NCBI RefSeq assembly: GCF_003151255.1
Contig: NZ_CP029481.1
Location: 1,178,001 to 1,242,000, forward strand
From: Microvirga sp. 17 mud 1-3
Lineage (GTDB): Bacteria > Pseudomonadota > Alphaproteobacteria > Rhizobiales > Beijerinckiaceae
Reading direction: 5' to 3'
DNA length: 64,000 bases
Shown piece after piece: positions 55,292-64,000 of the stretch (position 1 is its first letter; each line of letters opens with the position of its first letter). Under the pieces are notes generated by a model. The model was not told where the DNA came from. It saw nothing but the letters and a program-made list of their open reading frames with translations, and did no database searches. The position numbers and the translations under genes are program-made.

Positions 55292-55840
55292 CTATCCCCT
55301 GAAGTCGTTCTCTTCGAGAAAGGCGGCCTCCTCGGGCGTGGTCTCGCGCCCCAGGATGACATTCCGGTGCGGGAAGCGGCCGAAGCGGGCGACGATGTCC
55401 CGATGGTGGCGCGCCCACTTGATCGAATCCGCCTCGCCCAGGTCCTCGTTGAAGGCGACCGAGCGATCCTGGTGCCGAAGGGATTCGGAATGCATGAACG
55501 GGAGATAGAAGAACCGGCGCAAGGCAGGCTCCACGCGCTTATCGTAGCCCCGCTCAATGGCGCGGTCGGCGACGAGGAGGGCGGCCGGGTCGGTCTTATA
55601 GACGTCGCGGGTGCCCCGGAACATGTTGCGGGGGAACTGGTCGAGCAGGAGAACGACCGCGAGCGCGCCGTCGGGGGTCAGCTCCCATTCGTTCAGGTCG
55701 CCGCGGGCGGCGGCCCTGTAGGTAGCCATGAAACGGTCGCGACAGGCCTGATCGAAGGCCTCGTCTTTCGTGAACCATTTGTCGGGTCCGGCCTCGCGCC
55801 AGAAGGCGAGAACCTGTTCGGGAGAAGCGAGCTGATCCAT
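55292..55840 (-). CDS. DUF924 family protein
   Basis: A 182-residue all-helical protein of the TPR-like DUF924 family. ASPEQVLAFWREAGPDKWFT opens the domain; LLLDQFPRNMFRGTRDVYKT is the family signature, and FYLPFMHSESLRHQDRSVAF and RHHRDIVARFGRFPHRN follow. Function unknown. ATG 55840 was chosen because upstream residues to 55981 look like noncoding sequence. It converges on the NUDIX gene across 11 bases. Confidence 0.9.
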   Translation of the reverse strand: MDQLASPEQVLAFWREAGPDKWFTKDEAFDQACRDRFMATYRAAARGDLNEWELTPDGALAVVLLLDQFPRNMFRGTRDVYKTDPAALLVADRAIERGYDKRVEPALRRFFYLPFMHSESLRHQDRSVAFNEDLGEADSIKWARHHRDIVARFGRFPHRNVILGRETTPEEAAFLEENDFRG

Positions 55841-57218
<1,378 letters not shown>

Positions 57219-57285
57219 TCGCCTCGGGTCCGTTGAGCTGGGGAGGCGGGTTCGCCTCTCCAACAGCGACACGGAAACTATACGA

Positions 57286-57312
57286 AAGCGCCCCGGCCTG
57301 TCCGGGGCGTTT
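57286..57312 (+). terminator. Intrinsic terminator of ilvC
   Basis: CGCCCCGG and CCGGGGCG form an 8-bp stem with a five-base loop, followed by TTT, about 70 bases after the stop. The T-run is short. Confidence 0.7.
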
Positions 57313-57345
57313 GCATGTCTGGCTGTCGAAATGTGCCGCGGGCAA

Positions 57346-57372
57346 TAAAAAAGGGGCGGTTGATCCGCCCCT
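57346..57372 (-). terminator. Intrinsic terminator of the 118-residue membrane protein gene
   Basis: On the minus strand AGGGGCGG, five-base loop ATCAA and CCGCCCCT are followed by TTTTTATTG. Its own gene ends at 57405, so it sits about 30 bases downstream. The terminator of ilvC faces it in the same space. Confidence 0.8.
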
Positions 57373-57404
57373 GTTGTTATTGCAGCCCCCACGAGAGGTT
57401 CGGT

Positions 57405-57761
57405 TCAGGCCATGTGATGCAGAAGCAGGACGATGGCGCTGACAAGACACAGCACATGACCCAGCACGCGGTACCGGGGCATGCAGAATTTGAAGATCCC
57501 ATAGCAAACCGCCAGGGCGAGCAGGAGACCCCAGATACTTTCGGCCATGCGGCCGACGCCCTCTTGTCCGGCTGAGGGATCGGGAATGCTCCAGGTCTCG
57601 AAAATCCAAAGCGCCGCGAACGCGATGCCGCCGACCCACCACCCGAGATGCCGCCACGAGGGCGGCAGCCCAGGGAGTGCCCCCCGAGGAGCCCCGGTCA
57701 CGGACCGGAGTGCGTCATCGTCGTCGTACCAATCGTACGTATCTGACGGGCTCTGTTTCAT
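57405..57761 (-). CDS. Hypothetical membrane protein (118 residues)
   Basis: I do not recognise a family. The acidic N-terminus (TYDWYDDDDALRSVTG) is followed by three probable transmembrane spans: LGWWVGGIAFAALWIFETW, IWGLLLALAVCYGIFKFC and VLGHVLCLVSAIVLLLHHM. It has its own intrinsic terminator, and the region upstream is AT-rich, which supports a real transcription unit. Function open. Confidence 0.6.
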   Translation of the reverse strand: MKQSPSDTYDWYDDDDALRSVTGAPRGALPGLPPSWRHLGWWVGGIAFAALWIFETWSIPDPSAGQEGVGRMAESIWGLLLALAVCYGIFKFCMPRYRVLGHVLCLVSAIVLLLHHMA

Positions 57762-57875
57762 GACATTGCTTTGCGTTAAGGCAATGATGTCCAGTAACAG
57801 ACGAAAGCGCGTCTGCCACCTGCCGAAACAGAGAGGGAGGGGCCGAAAAATGCCCTAAGGGAGGGGATAAAAAGG

Positions 57876-58031
57876 CTATTGGTCGTTGCTTTTCGTGTTG
57901 TCGGCCTTGTTGTTGCTCTGCTTGCCCGGATCGAGGCGTTTCTTGGTCGTGCCGCCGGAACCCCGGGTCATGTCACCCGGATGTTGCTTGCTCTTCGCGG
58001 AATCGTCTCCGCTCATCTTTCCGTTACCCAT
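57876..58031 (-). CDS. Small basic hydrophilic protein (51 residues)
   Basis: The ORF reads MGNGKMSGDDSAKSKQHPGD, then MTRGSGGTTKKRLDPGKQSN and a Lys/Asp/Asn tail. It has a near-ideal ribosome site, GAGGAGG with five bases to the ATG. Composition suggests a disordered protein, reminiscent of small stress-associated proteins, but I assign no family. It lies between DedA and the membrane protein gene, in the same direction. Confidence 0.6.
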   Translation of the reverse strand: MGNGKMSGDDSAKSKQHPGDMTRGSGGTTKKRLDPGKQSNNKADNTKSNDQ

Positions 58032-58098
58032 GAGAACCTCCTCAAATGATGGGGGTCAATGACGGGCCTGGAGGAGGGTTCCGCCCGAAGGGCAGGGG

Positions 58099-58617
58099 TC
58101 AGAAGAACCTTTGTGCCAGTCCGGCGCCCGGAGCGAGGAGGAGAAAGCCCCAGACGAGGGCCGAGGCCAGGTTGGCGGACTGGAAGAGAACGGCCGGCAT
58201 CAGGAAGATGCCGGAAATCAGAGGCACCACGGCCCGGGCGGGCCCGAAGAAGCGCCCGAGGAAGACCGCCCAGGGGCCGAACCGATCGAAGAACCGCTCT
58301 CCGCGTGCAACAAGGTCGGGCTTTCGAGACAGGGGCCAGATGCCGTAGGCGGCCGTCTTGTAGCGGCGCCCGATCGCGTAGGAAATCCAGTTGCCGAGGA
58401 AAGCACCCGTCACGGCGCCCGACCAGGCCTGCCAGAAAGGGATCTCGGCTGCGGCGATCATAAAACCCACGGCCACGATGATGGTGGTGGCCGGCAGCAG
58501 CAGGGACACGAAGGCGAGCGATTCGCCGAAGGTCAGGAGGCCGACGACCAGGGGCGCGAGCTCCCGATGGTCACGGATGAAGGCGAGAACGATTTGGGTT
58601 ATTCCGTCCAGGTTCAT
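58099..58617 (-). CDS. DedA family membrane protein
   Basis: A 172-residue DedA/SNARE-associated family protein, a group that includes undecaprenyl-phosphate and phospholipid flippases. FGESLAFVSLLLPATTIIVA holds the re-entrant region, GNWISYAIGRRYKTAAYGI and FDRFGPWAVFLGRFFGPARA the conserved Gly and Arg residues, VVPLISGIFLMPAVLFQSAN the last helices. Its substrate here is unknown. It is divergent from pdxY. Confidence 0.9.
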   Translation of the reverse strand: MNLDGITQIVLAFIRDHRELAPLVVGLLTFGESLAFVSLLLPATTIIVAVGFMIAAAEIPFWQAWSGAVTGAFLGNWISYAIGRRYKTAAYGIWPLSRKPDLVARGERFFDRFGPWAVFLGRFFGPARAVVPLISGIFLMPAVLFQSANLASALVWGFLLLAPGAGLAQRFF

Positions 58618-58750
58618 GAAGCCTTTCCTAAGCCGCTTCCGGGATCCGCTGTCCGAGATGCGACGTTTCCGTGATCATTTCCATCACAGCCCGCGATTTG
58701 ATGCGGGGAGAACGATGCGCTAACCGGAGGCGATCAGTGGGGCAAGAGCC

Positions 58751-59599
58751 ATGAACGTTCTTTCGATCCAATCCCATGTCGCCTACGGCCATGTGGGCAA
58801 TGCATCCGCGGTCTTCCCGATGCAGCGCCTCGGGGTCGAGGTCTGGCCCATCCACACGGTGCAGTTCTCCAACCATACGGGCTACGGCTCCTGGAAGGGT
58901 CGCGTCTTCGACGGCATGGCCATCGAGGAGCTTCTCGACGGCATCGCGGATCGCGGCGTCCTGTCCCGCTGCGACGGCGTTCTCTCGGGCTATATGGGCT
59001 CGTCCGATATCGGGACCGCGATCCTCTCGGCCGTCGCGCGGGTGCGCACCCTCAACCCGGACGCCCTCTATTGCTGCGATCCGGTCATCGGCGATGTGGG
59101 GCGGGGGATCTTCGTGCGGCCAGGCATTCCGGAATTCATGCGCGAGCAGGCGATCCCGGCCGCCGACATCATCACGCCGAATCAGTTCGAGCTGGATTTT
59201 CTCTCCGGGGTGACGACCGAGACCCTCGCATCCGTGAAGGAGGCCATTGCGGCCGTTCACCTCCTCGGGCCCAGGGTCGTGCTCTCCACGTCGATCCTGG
59301 TGCAAGAGACGCCGGAGGATTCCGTGGATCTCGTCGCCGGGGAGGGTGGGCGCTTCTGGCGCGTGCGCACGCCCCGGCTGTCCCTGAGCGTCAACGGGGC
59401 GGGCGATGCGATTGCGGCCCTGTTCTTCGTCCATTATGCCCGCACGCGCTCGGCCGCGAAGGCGCTGGAGGAGGCCTCAGCCTCGGTTTTCGGCCTTCTC
59501 AAACGGACCGAGGAGGCGGGCTCCCGCGAGATCCTGACCATCGCGGCGCAGGAAGAATTCGTAACCCCTACCTACCGTTTTCCGGCCGAGGAGATCTGA
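58751..59599 (+). CDS. pdxY: Pyridoxal kinase PdxY
   Basis: A 282-residue kinase of the vitamin B6 salvage pathway. Motifs: [20 protein letters not shown] (substrate), [43 protein letters not shown], and [14 protein letters not shown] with the catalytic Asp in GAGD. It runs 4 bases ahead of the PhzF-like gene, with which it may be co-transcribed. PdxY rather than PdxK is favoured by the sequence pattern, moderately. Confidence 0.94.
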   Translation: MNVLSIQSHVAYGHVGNASAVFPMQRLGVEVWPIHTVQFSNHTGYGSWKGRVFDGMAIEELLDGIADRGVLSRCDGVLSGYMGSSDIGTAILSAVARVRTLNPDALYCCDPVIGDVGRGIFVRPGIPEFMREQAIPAADIITPNQFELDFLSGVTTETLASVKEAIAAVHLLGPRVVLSTSILVQETPEDSVDLVAGEGGRFWRVRTPRLSLSVNGAGDAIAALFFVHYARTRSAAKALEEASASVFGLLKRTEEAGSREILTIAAQEEFVTPTYRFPAEEI

Positions 59600-59602
59600 C
59601 CG

Positions 59603-60508
59603 ATGGCTCGTCGCTTCGTCACCCTGGACGTCTTCACGCGTCAGCTCCTTGCGGGCAACCCGCTCGCCGTCGTGCTCGACGCGCAGGGGCTCGACGACGG
59701 CGCGATGCAGGCCATCGCCCGGGAGTTCAACCTGTCCGAGACGGTCTTCGTCCTGCCGCCCGGCGATCCGCGCCAGCGGGCTGACATCCGCATCTTCACG
59801 CCGGCGCGGGAACTGCCCTTCGCGGGCCATCCCACGGTCGGCACGGCCGTCCTCCTCGCGCTCCTCGATCAGGAGGGCCAGCCCGGAGCGGTCGCGTTCG
59901 GCCTCAAGGAGAAGGTCGGCATCGTCCCCTGCGCGATCGAGATCGAAAGCGAGACTGAGGGACGGGCCCGGTTCAAGCTTCCGCGCCTGCCCTTCGCCTG
60001 GGGCGACGGCAAGGAGACGAGCGACTGCGCCTGGGCGCTCGGCCTCGACCCGACCGAGATCGGGTTCGAGCGCCACGTGCCGAGCCGCCACTCGGCGGGG
60101 GTTGCCTACGATCTCGTTCCGGTCGCGTCCCTCGATGCGCTCGCCCGCGCGAAGCCGCACGGCGAGGCCTTCGACCGGGCCTTCGGGGACAGCGACCATC
60201 CGGCTGCCTATGTCTATGCGCGCATGCCCGATGCGGAGGGCCTGCGCTTCCGGGCCCGGATGTTCGGTCCTGGAATGGGCGTTTCGGAGGATCCGGCGAC
60301 CGGATCTGCGGCTGCGGCCTTCGCCGGGGCGCTGATGCAGTGTGAGCCCCTGGGCGACGGGGAGCATAACGTCGTGATTGAGCAGGGCGTCGAAATGGGG
60401 CGCCCGAGCGAGATCGCGCTCCAGCTCATCATCGCGAAGGGCGCGCTGGTCTCGGCGGAGATCGGCGGCCACGCGGTCCTCGTGAGCCGCGGCGAAATCC
60501 TCGCATGA
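59603..60508 (+). CDS. PhzF family isomerase/epimerase-like protein
   Basis: A 301-residue member of the PhzF family (trans-2,3-dihydro-3-hydroxyanthranilate isomerase fold). RFVTLDVFTRQLLAGNPLAV opens it; the catalytic Glu is in FNLSETVFVLPP; the substrate loop is RIFTPARELPFAGHPTVGTA and the closing motif GVSEDPATGSAAAAFAGAL. No phenazine genes are near, so a general metabolic or detoxifying role is more likely. It overlaps the downstream NUDIX gene by 4 bases (ATGA). Confidence 0.9.
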   Translation: MARRFVTLDVFTRQLLAGNPLAVVLDAQGLDDGAMQAIAREFNLSETVFVLPPGDPRQRADIRIFTPARELPFAGHPTVGTAVLLALLDQEGQPGAVAFGLKEKVGIVPCAIEIESETEGRARFKLPRLPFAWGDGKETSDCAWALGLDPTEIGFERHVPSRHSAGVAYDLVPVASLDALARAKPHGEAFDRAFGDSDHPAAYVYARMPDAEGLRFRARMFGPGMGVSEDPATGSAAAAFAGALMQCEPLGDGEHNVVIEQGVEMGRPSEIALQLIIAKGALVSAEIGGHAVLVSRGEILA

Positions 60509-61257
60509 AGCGCGAACTCACCATCACCCGCGTGGCACGGGTCGAGGCCGCGGCCAAGCCCTTCACATGGCGCTGGGCGGAGGAGAACCGGGAGGCCATC
60601 GCCGAGAACTGGCAGCGGCGCATTGCCGCCAAGCCCAAGATGTTCAACGGCCGGGTGCTGATGCTGAGCGACGTCTCGGTCACGCCGGAACTGGGCCGCA
60701 ACACCTATTTCGAGACCGACTATGCCAATCTCGTCGCCTGGATCGACATGGGCCATCCGGACCCGACCGTAGCGAACGGCTTTGCCATGGCGGCCCTGCG
60801 CGGGGCGGACGGGGCCTTCATCTGCGGCGTCATGAGCCACGACACGGTGAACGGGGGGCGCGTCTATTTCCCGGCCGGGACGCCGGACCGCTCAGACATG
60901 CGGGCCGACGGCACCGTCGATCTTGCCACGAGCCTGACCCGGGAGCTCGCGGAAGAGACGGGCCTCACGGAAACGGACTACGGCATATCGGACGAATGGA
61001 TCGTCATCGAGCGCTGGCCGGCCGTCGCCCTGATGCGCTACGCCACTTTACGCGTCCCGGCGGCGGAGGGCGCAGAGAGGATCCGCGCCACCATCGCCGC
61101 GCAGGATCAGGCGGAGCTCAGCGACGTGCGCATCATCCGCGGGGTAGAGGACATCGACCCGAAGACGATGCCTCTCTACCTGCAATCCTTCTTCCGCTGG
61201 AGTTTCTCGGCTGATCCGGCCCTCAGCGATAGCCGTACCGGGCTTTGGTCGCGTTGA
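60505..61257 (+). CDS. NUDIX hydrolase, long form
   Basis: A 250-residue protein with a NUDIX domain in the second half. The box is split by an insertion after the first Gly (VYFPAGTPDRSD...), with the core LTRELAEETGLTETDYG carrying RExxEE. An N-terminal segment of about 90 residues resembles no common module. It belongs to the PhzF-pdxY transcription unit by overlap. Its 3' end overlaps the convergent lipoprotein gene by 35 bases. Confidence 0.8.
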   Translation: MKRELTITRVARVEAAAKPFTWRWAEENREAIAENWQRRIAAKPKMFNGRVLMLSDVSVTPELGRNTYFETDYANLVAWIDMGHPDPTVANGFAMAALRGADGAFICGVMSHDTVNGGRVYFPAGTPDRSDMRADGTVDLATSLTRELAEETGLTETDYGISDEWIVIERWPAVALMRYATLRVPAAEGAERIRATIAAQDQAELSDVRIIRGVEDIDPKTMPLYLQSFFRWSFSADPALSDSRTGLWSR

Positions 61258-61555
61258 CCATGCGGATCGCCTCCGCGTCGCGGCCGGCCGCACAGGCGCC
61301 GCTCGCCTGATCCATTTCCCGCTCGACCCGGTTGTAGACCGACTGGTTCACATGGCCCATGGCCAGGTCGTTCCCCATGACGGCACGGTAGCGGTCGATC
61401 TCGCCCTTACAGCCGGCGCCGTCGGGCATGCGGAAGCTCGACGGGGTCACGTTGACCGAACCGGCGGACGGGACGGGCGCGGCAGTCTGGTTGCAGGCGG
61501 CAAGCGGCAGTGCCGCCAGGCCGGCAAGCCAGGCGGAACGGATGACACTCTTCAT
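61223..61555 (-). CDS. Small predicted lipoprotein
   Basis: A 110-residue protein with a lipoprotein signal peptide, SAWLAGLAALPLAACNQTAA, where LAAC is the lipobox and Cys the lipidated residue. The mature domain has conserved-looking FRMPDGAGCKGEIDRYRAVM and ends MVNATKARYGYR; one further Cys pair (GCKGE and GACAAG) may form a disulfide. No domain recognised. GGGGAG precedes the ATG at 61555 by nine bases. Confidence 0.7.
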   Translation of the reverse strand: MKSVIRSAWLAGLAALPLAACNQTAAPVPSAGSVNVTPSSFRMPDGAGCKGEIDRYRAVMGNDLAMGHVNQSVYNRVEREMDQASGACAAGRDAEAIRMVNATKARYGYR

Positions 61556-61680
61556 CAAAACGAACTCCCCTTGTGATTGGCCTTAAGGCTCCGCGTCCAA
61601 TCTAGAGCATTGCGTCGGAAAGGGGATTCTCTCTGCCCATTCCGGCGTGGATACCGCCGCCCTTCCGGGACCGTTCCTCC

Positions 61681-61823
61681 GTCATTCCGGGGCGCCGCAG
61701 GCGAGCCCGGAACCCATAACCACCAGCGTGTCAGAATGAAGAGTTGCGAGAACCGCTGCGCTTTGTTCTGCACCGTCAGCGGTTATGGGTTCCGGGCCCG
61801 GCCAAAGGCCGTCCCGGAATGAC
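61681..61823. repeat. 143-base palindromic repeat bounded by CATTCCGG ends (family C)
   Basis: The left arm GTCATTCCGGGGCGC...GAGCCCGGAACCCATAACC pairs with GGTTATGGGTTCCGGGCC...GTCCCGGAATGAC on the right, with about 60 unpaired bases in the middle. The arms are imperfect. Shorter relatives are at 37836 and 42477. Similar elements are common in Hyphomicrobiales intergenic regions. It occupies part of the space between the lipoprotein gene and the leuA leader. Confidence 0.8.
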
Positions 61824-61909
61824 AAGGGTGGCGCCCTGAAGGACGAGGCGCCAAGCGGGACGGATTCGTGCGCGGAAGCCCCAAGGAAGGTTTCGTTTGT
61901 TTCAACCGC

Positions 61910-61937
61910 TTGCCATCGGCAGCGAGCACCGCTACAA
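61910..61937 (+). promoter_or_regulatory. Possible promoter of the leuA leader transcript
   Basis: TTGCCA and CTACAA with 16 bases between them lie about 45 bases before the start of the leucine-rich leader frame. Moderate match only. Confidence 0.35.
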
Positions 61938-61981
61938 ACGGCACGTCCGCGACGACGCGGATTCAGGAGGAATGGGTCGCC

Positions 61982-62077
61982 ATGTCCATGGGCCCCCACA
62001 TCGCCGGAACGAAGGGTGCCGCTCTCGCGGCCGGTTCCGCGCGCCTCCTTGGTCTCCTTCTCCTTAGTCGCCCCTGA
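61982..62077 (+). CDS. leuA leader peptide (31 residues, leucine-rich)
   Basis: The frame starts MSMGPHIAGTKGAALAAGSA and ends RLLGLLLLSRP before TGA. Six of seven consecutive codons near the end are leucine (CTC CTT GGT CTC CTT CTC CTT). AGGAGG lies 11 bases upstream. The stop codon is inside the 5' arm of a downstream hairpin. About 95 bases later leuA begins. This is the pattern of a leucine-controlled leader. Confidence 0.8.
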   Translation: MSMGPHIAGTKGAALAAGSARLLGLLLLSRP

Positions 62078-62113
62078 GGGTCGGCTGGGCGCTGTCGCCT
62101 GGGCTCTCAGGGG
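62071..62113 (+). promoter_or_regulatory. Hairpin overlapping the end of the leuA leader frame
   Basis: CCCCTGAG (62071-62078) pairs perfectly with CTCAGGGG (62106-62113) over a 27-base loop that has GGCTGGGCGC and GCCTGGGC as further partial arms. The leader TGA is part of the 5' arm, so a translating or stalled ribosome decides whether it forms. I see no T-run, so this is not a plain intrinsic terminator; translational or Rho-dependent control is possible. Confidence 0.65.
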
Positions 62114-62172
62114 TTCGTGATGAGGAACCAACCTAGAGCGCCGTGCCGCTCGCCCCGAGAAGGATGAATGTG

Positions 62173-63735
62173 ATGACCGTTTCCCCCGCCGCCGGCTCCT
62201 CCAAGGACCGCGTTCTGATTTTCGACACCACCCTGCGCGACGGCGAGCAATGCCCCGGCGCCACCATGACGCTGGAAGAGAAGCTGGAAATGGCCGAGCT
62301 GCTCGACTCCATGGGCGTCGACATCATCGAGGCCGGCTTCCCCATCGCGTCGAACGGCGATTTCGAGGCCGTGTCGCTGATCGCCAAGCAGGTGAAGCGC
62401 GCGACCGTGGCGGGCCTCGCCCGCGCCATCTCGGCCGATATCGCTCGGGCCGGGGAGGCGGTACGCCACGCGGTCCGGCCGCGCATCCACACCTTCGTAT
62501 CCACCTCGCCGATCCACCTGGCGCACCAGATGCGCAAGACCGAGGAAGAGGTTCTGGAGATCATCACCACGACGGTCGGCCAGGCCCGCAACCTGGTCGA
62601 GGATGTGGAATGGTCCGCCATGGACGCCACGCGCACCTCCATCGAGTATCTGTGCCGCTGCGTCGAGGCCGCGATCCGCGCCGGCGCCACCACCATCAAC
62701 CTGCCCGATACAGTGGGCTATGCGACGCCCGACGAATACCGCGCCATGTTCCGCGCGGTGCGCGAGCGCGTGCCCAATGCCGACAAGGCGATCTTCTCGG
62801 CCCATTGCCACAACGACCTGGGCCTGGCGGTCGCGAACTCGCTGGCGGCGCTGGAGGGCGGCGTCCGCCAGATCGAGTGCACCATCAACGGCATCGGCGA
62901 GCGAGCCGGCAATGCGGCGCTGGAAGAGATCGTCATGGCGATCAAGACCCGCGGCGACGTGCTGCCCTACGAGACGGGGATCGAGTCCGCCATGCTGACC
63001 CGGGCCTCGAAGCTCGCCTCCGCCGCGACCTCGTTCCCGGTCCAGTACAACAAGGCCATCGTGGGCCGGAACGCCTTCGCGCACGAGAGCGGCATCCACC
63101 AGGACGGCATGCTCAAGCACGCCCAGACCTACGAGATCATGACGCCGGAGAGCGTCGGCGTCACCAAGACCAACCTTGTCATGGGCAAGCATTCCGGCCG
63201 CGCGGCTTTCCGCAACAAGCTGGAGGAGCTGGGCTACAAGCTCTCCGACAACCAGTTCCAGGACGCCTTCGAGCGCTTCAAGGATCTGGCCGACCGGAAG
63301 AAGCACGTTTACGACGAGGATATCGAGGCGCTGGTCGACCAGAAGATCGCGATGGCGCATGACCGCATCAAGCTGGTCTCCCTCTCGATCGTCGCCGGCA
63401 CCCGTGGGCCGCAGCGCGCCACCATGAAGCTCCAGGTCGACGACCGCATCGTCACCGAGGAGCAGGAGGGCAACGGTCCGGTAGACGCCACCTTCAACGC
63501 CATCAAGGCTCTCGTGCCCCATGAGGCCGTGCTGGAGCTCTATCAGGTCCATGCGGTGACCGAGGGCACGGACGCGCAGGCCGAGGTCTCGGTGCGCCTC
63601 TCGGCGGATGACCGGAGCGTCACCTCCCGGGCCGCCGATCCGGACACGCTCGTGGCGTCGGCCCAAGCCTATCTCGGTGCCCTCAACAAGCTGATGAGCC
63701 GCGGCGCCCGTCTGCACGCCCAGGCGGCTGAGTAA
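62173..63735 (+). CDS. leuA: 2-isopropylmalate synthase
   Basis: A 520-residue enzyme, first committed step of leucine synthesis, joining acetyl-CoA and 2-oxoisovalerate. VLIFDTTLRDGEQCPGATMT is the catalytic start, HCHNDLGLAVANSLAALEGG the metal site, INGIGERAGNAALEEIVMAI the second signature, and FAHESGIHQDGMLKHAQTYE the conserved Gly-Ile-His. The C-terminal third (LQVDDRIVTEEQEGNGPVDA) is the leucine-binding regulatory domain. ATG 62173 has AGAAGG nine bases upstream; starts at 62143 and 62164 are in frame but poorer. Confidence 0.96.
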   Translation: MTVSPAAGSSKDRVLIFDTTLRDGEQCPGATMTLEEKLEMAELLDSMGVDIIEAGFPIASNGDFEAVSLIAKQVKRATVAGLARAISADIARAGEAVRHAVRPRIHTFVSTSPIHLAHQMRKTEEEVLEIITTTVGQARNLVEDVEWSAMDATRTSIEYLCRCVEAAIRAGATTINLPDTVGYATPDEYRAMFRAVRERVPNADKAIFSAHCHNDLGLAVANSLAALEGGVRQIECTINGIGERAGNAALEEIVMAIKTRGDVLPYETGIESAMLTRASKLASAATSFPVQYNKAIVGRNAFAHESGIHQDGMLKHAQTYEIMTPESVGVTKTNLVMGKHSGRAAFRNKLEELGYKLSDNQFQDAFERFKDLADRKKHVYDEDIEALVDQKIAMAHDRIKLVSLSIVAGTRGPQRATMKLQVDDRIVTEEQEGNGPVDATFNAIKALVPHEAVLELYQVHAVTEGTDAQAEVSVRLSADDRSVTSRAADPDTLVASAQAYLGALNKLMSRGARLHAQAAE

Positions 63736-63755
63736 CGCCTCTCCCGTCTGCTTCG

Positions 63756-63793
63756 ATCCGAGCTGCCTCCTGGCAGGAGGCAGCTCGGATTTG
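63756..63793 (+). terminator. Terminator hairpin of leuA
   Basis: ATCCGAGCTGCCTCC and GGAGGCAGCTCGGAT form a 15-bp perfect stem over a short loop, followed by TTT. It begins about 20 bases after the leuA stop. Confidence 0.8.
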
Positions 63794-63807
63794 CATGCCC
63801 GTCGCGT

Positions 63808-63940
63808 CTACAGCATCGGACCCAAAAGTGGACCCACTTTTGGGTCCGATGCTTCTTCTCTGGGCTGGAGCATCGTTCGGGGCGGAAAACCGGGTCCACT
63901 TTTCGCTGACGCGGCCCTCTGGGTCCGCACGATGCTCTAG
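63808..63940. repeat. 133-base dispersed repeat, family B, copy 2
   Basis: Same element as at 37886 in the opposite orientation: CTACAGCATCGG to GATGCTCTAG, one base different as far as I can align by eye. It contains the 19-bp inverted repeat with GACCCAAAAGTGG. It lies directly behind the leuA terminator. The last 60 bases of the window hold nothing that I can call. Confidence 0.9.
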
Positions 63941-64000
63941 CGAAAAACCTGTCGCGGCCATGATCGTATCGCGTCCGCCCGGGTTTGTGGCCGGATCGAG

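Noticed and set aside
62107..63717. A 536-codon minus-strand frame opposite leuA
   Set aside because: leuA has all catalytic motifs and the regulatory domain on the plus strand; the reverse frame is a shadow.

Overview
This 64-kb window looks like ordinary core chromosome of a GC-rich alphaproteobacterium of the order Hyphomicrobiales (Rhizobiales), plausibly Methylobacteriaceae (Microvirga or Methylobacterium-like). The order-level call rests on a two-piece, circularly permuted tmRNA gene, a CcrM-type GANTC methyltransferase next to rnhB, the alphaproteobacterial SspB, the fumC-DUF4169-ribbon-helix-helix trio and several families of small palindromic intergenic repeats. The genus is an inference. 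I see no rRNA, tRNA, CRISPR array, insertion sequence, prophage or recognisable defence system. One gene, the large repeat-rich RTX/cadherin-like protein near 45.6-48.7 kb, has accessory character.

Layout. 0-6.3 kb holds envelope genes: the end of an O-antigen-ligase-like protein, glutathione reductase, a DUF1194 von Willebrand-type protein, the lipid II flippase murJ behind a polyprenyl-phosphate glycosyltransferase, and a divergent YdjC/ChbG-type deacetylase. 6.3-15 kb has aminopeptidase P, two tiny ORFs, prmA, an SDR, a cyclopropane-fatty-acid synthase relative and a UvrD/PcrA helicase. 15-25 kb has a thioesterase, an FAD-linked hydroxyacid dehydrogenase, a 1,190-residue AsmA-like protein, the fumC trio and a cytochrome P450. 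At 24.4-25.4 kb the sspB adaptor gene lies directly downstream of the tmRNA gene whose tag SspB recognises. 25.4-32 kb carries thyA-DUF2293-GNAT-folA (thymidylate and folate) and hflK-hflC-DUF2065-degP (membrane and periplasmic protein quality control). 32-40.5 kb carries a phosphoesterase, ccrM, rnhB, a PA0069-type radical SAM protein, moaB, a zinc metallopeptidase, and two DNA repair genes (uracil-DNA glycosylase, O6-methylguanine methyltransferase). 40.7-45.5 kb has ETF-ubiquinone oxidoreductase, a TPR protein with a probable 3' frameshift, and ispE.

48.7-57.2 kb and 62-63.7 kb hold branched-chain amino acid synthesis: ilvB, ilvN, ilvC and leuA. Both ilvB and leuA are preceded by short leader peptides rich in the regulatory amino acids (Leu-Ile-Ile-Val-Val for ilvB; six Leu in seven codons for leuA), so transcription attenuation or a related ribosome-stalling control can be read from the sequence. 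A glutathione-S-transferase-like gene sits between ilvB and ilvN. 57-61.6 kb has small membrane proteins, DedA, pdxY, a PhzF-like isomerase, a NUDIX hydrolase and a lipoprotein.

Three intergenic repeat families are present: (A) three ~105-bp imperfect palindromes at 12.2, 31.9 and 36.4 kb; (B) two 133-bp elements in opposite orientation at 37.9 and 63.8 kb that differ at one base by eye, plus a related short element at the ccrM stop; (C) elements bounded by CATTCCGG-type ends at 37.8, 42.5 and 61.7 kb. Many convergent gene pairs overlap at their 3' ends.
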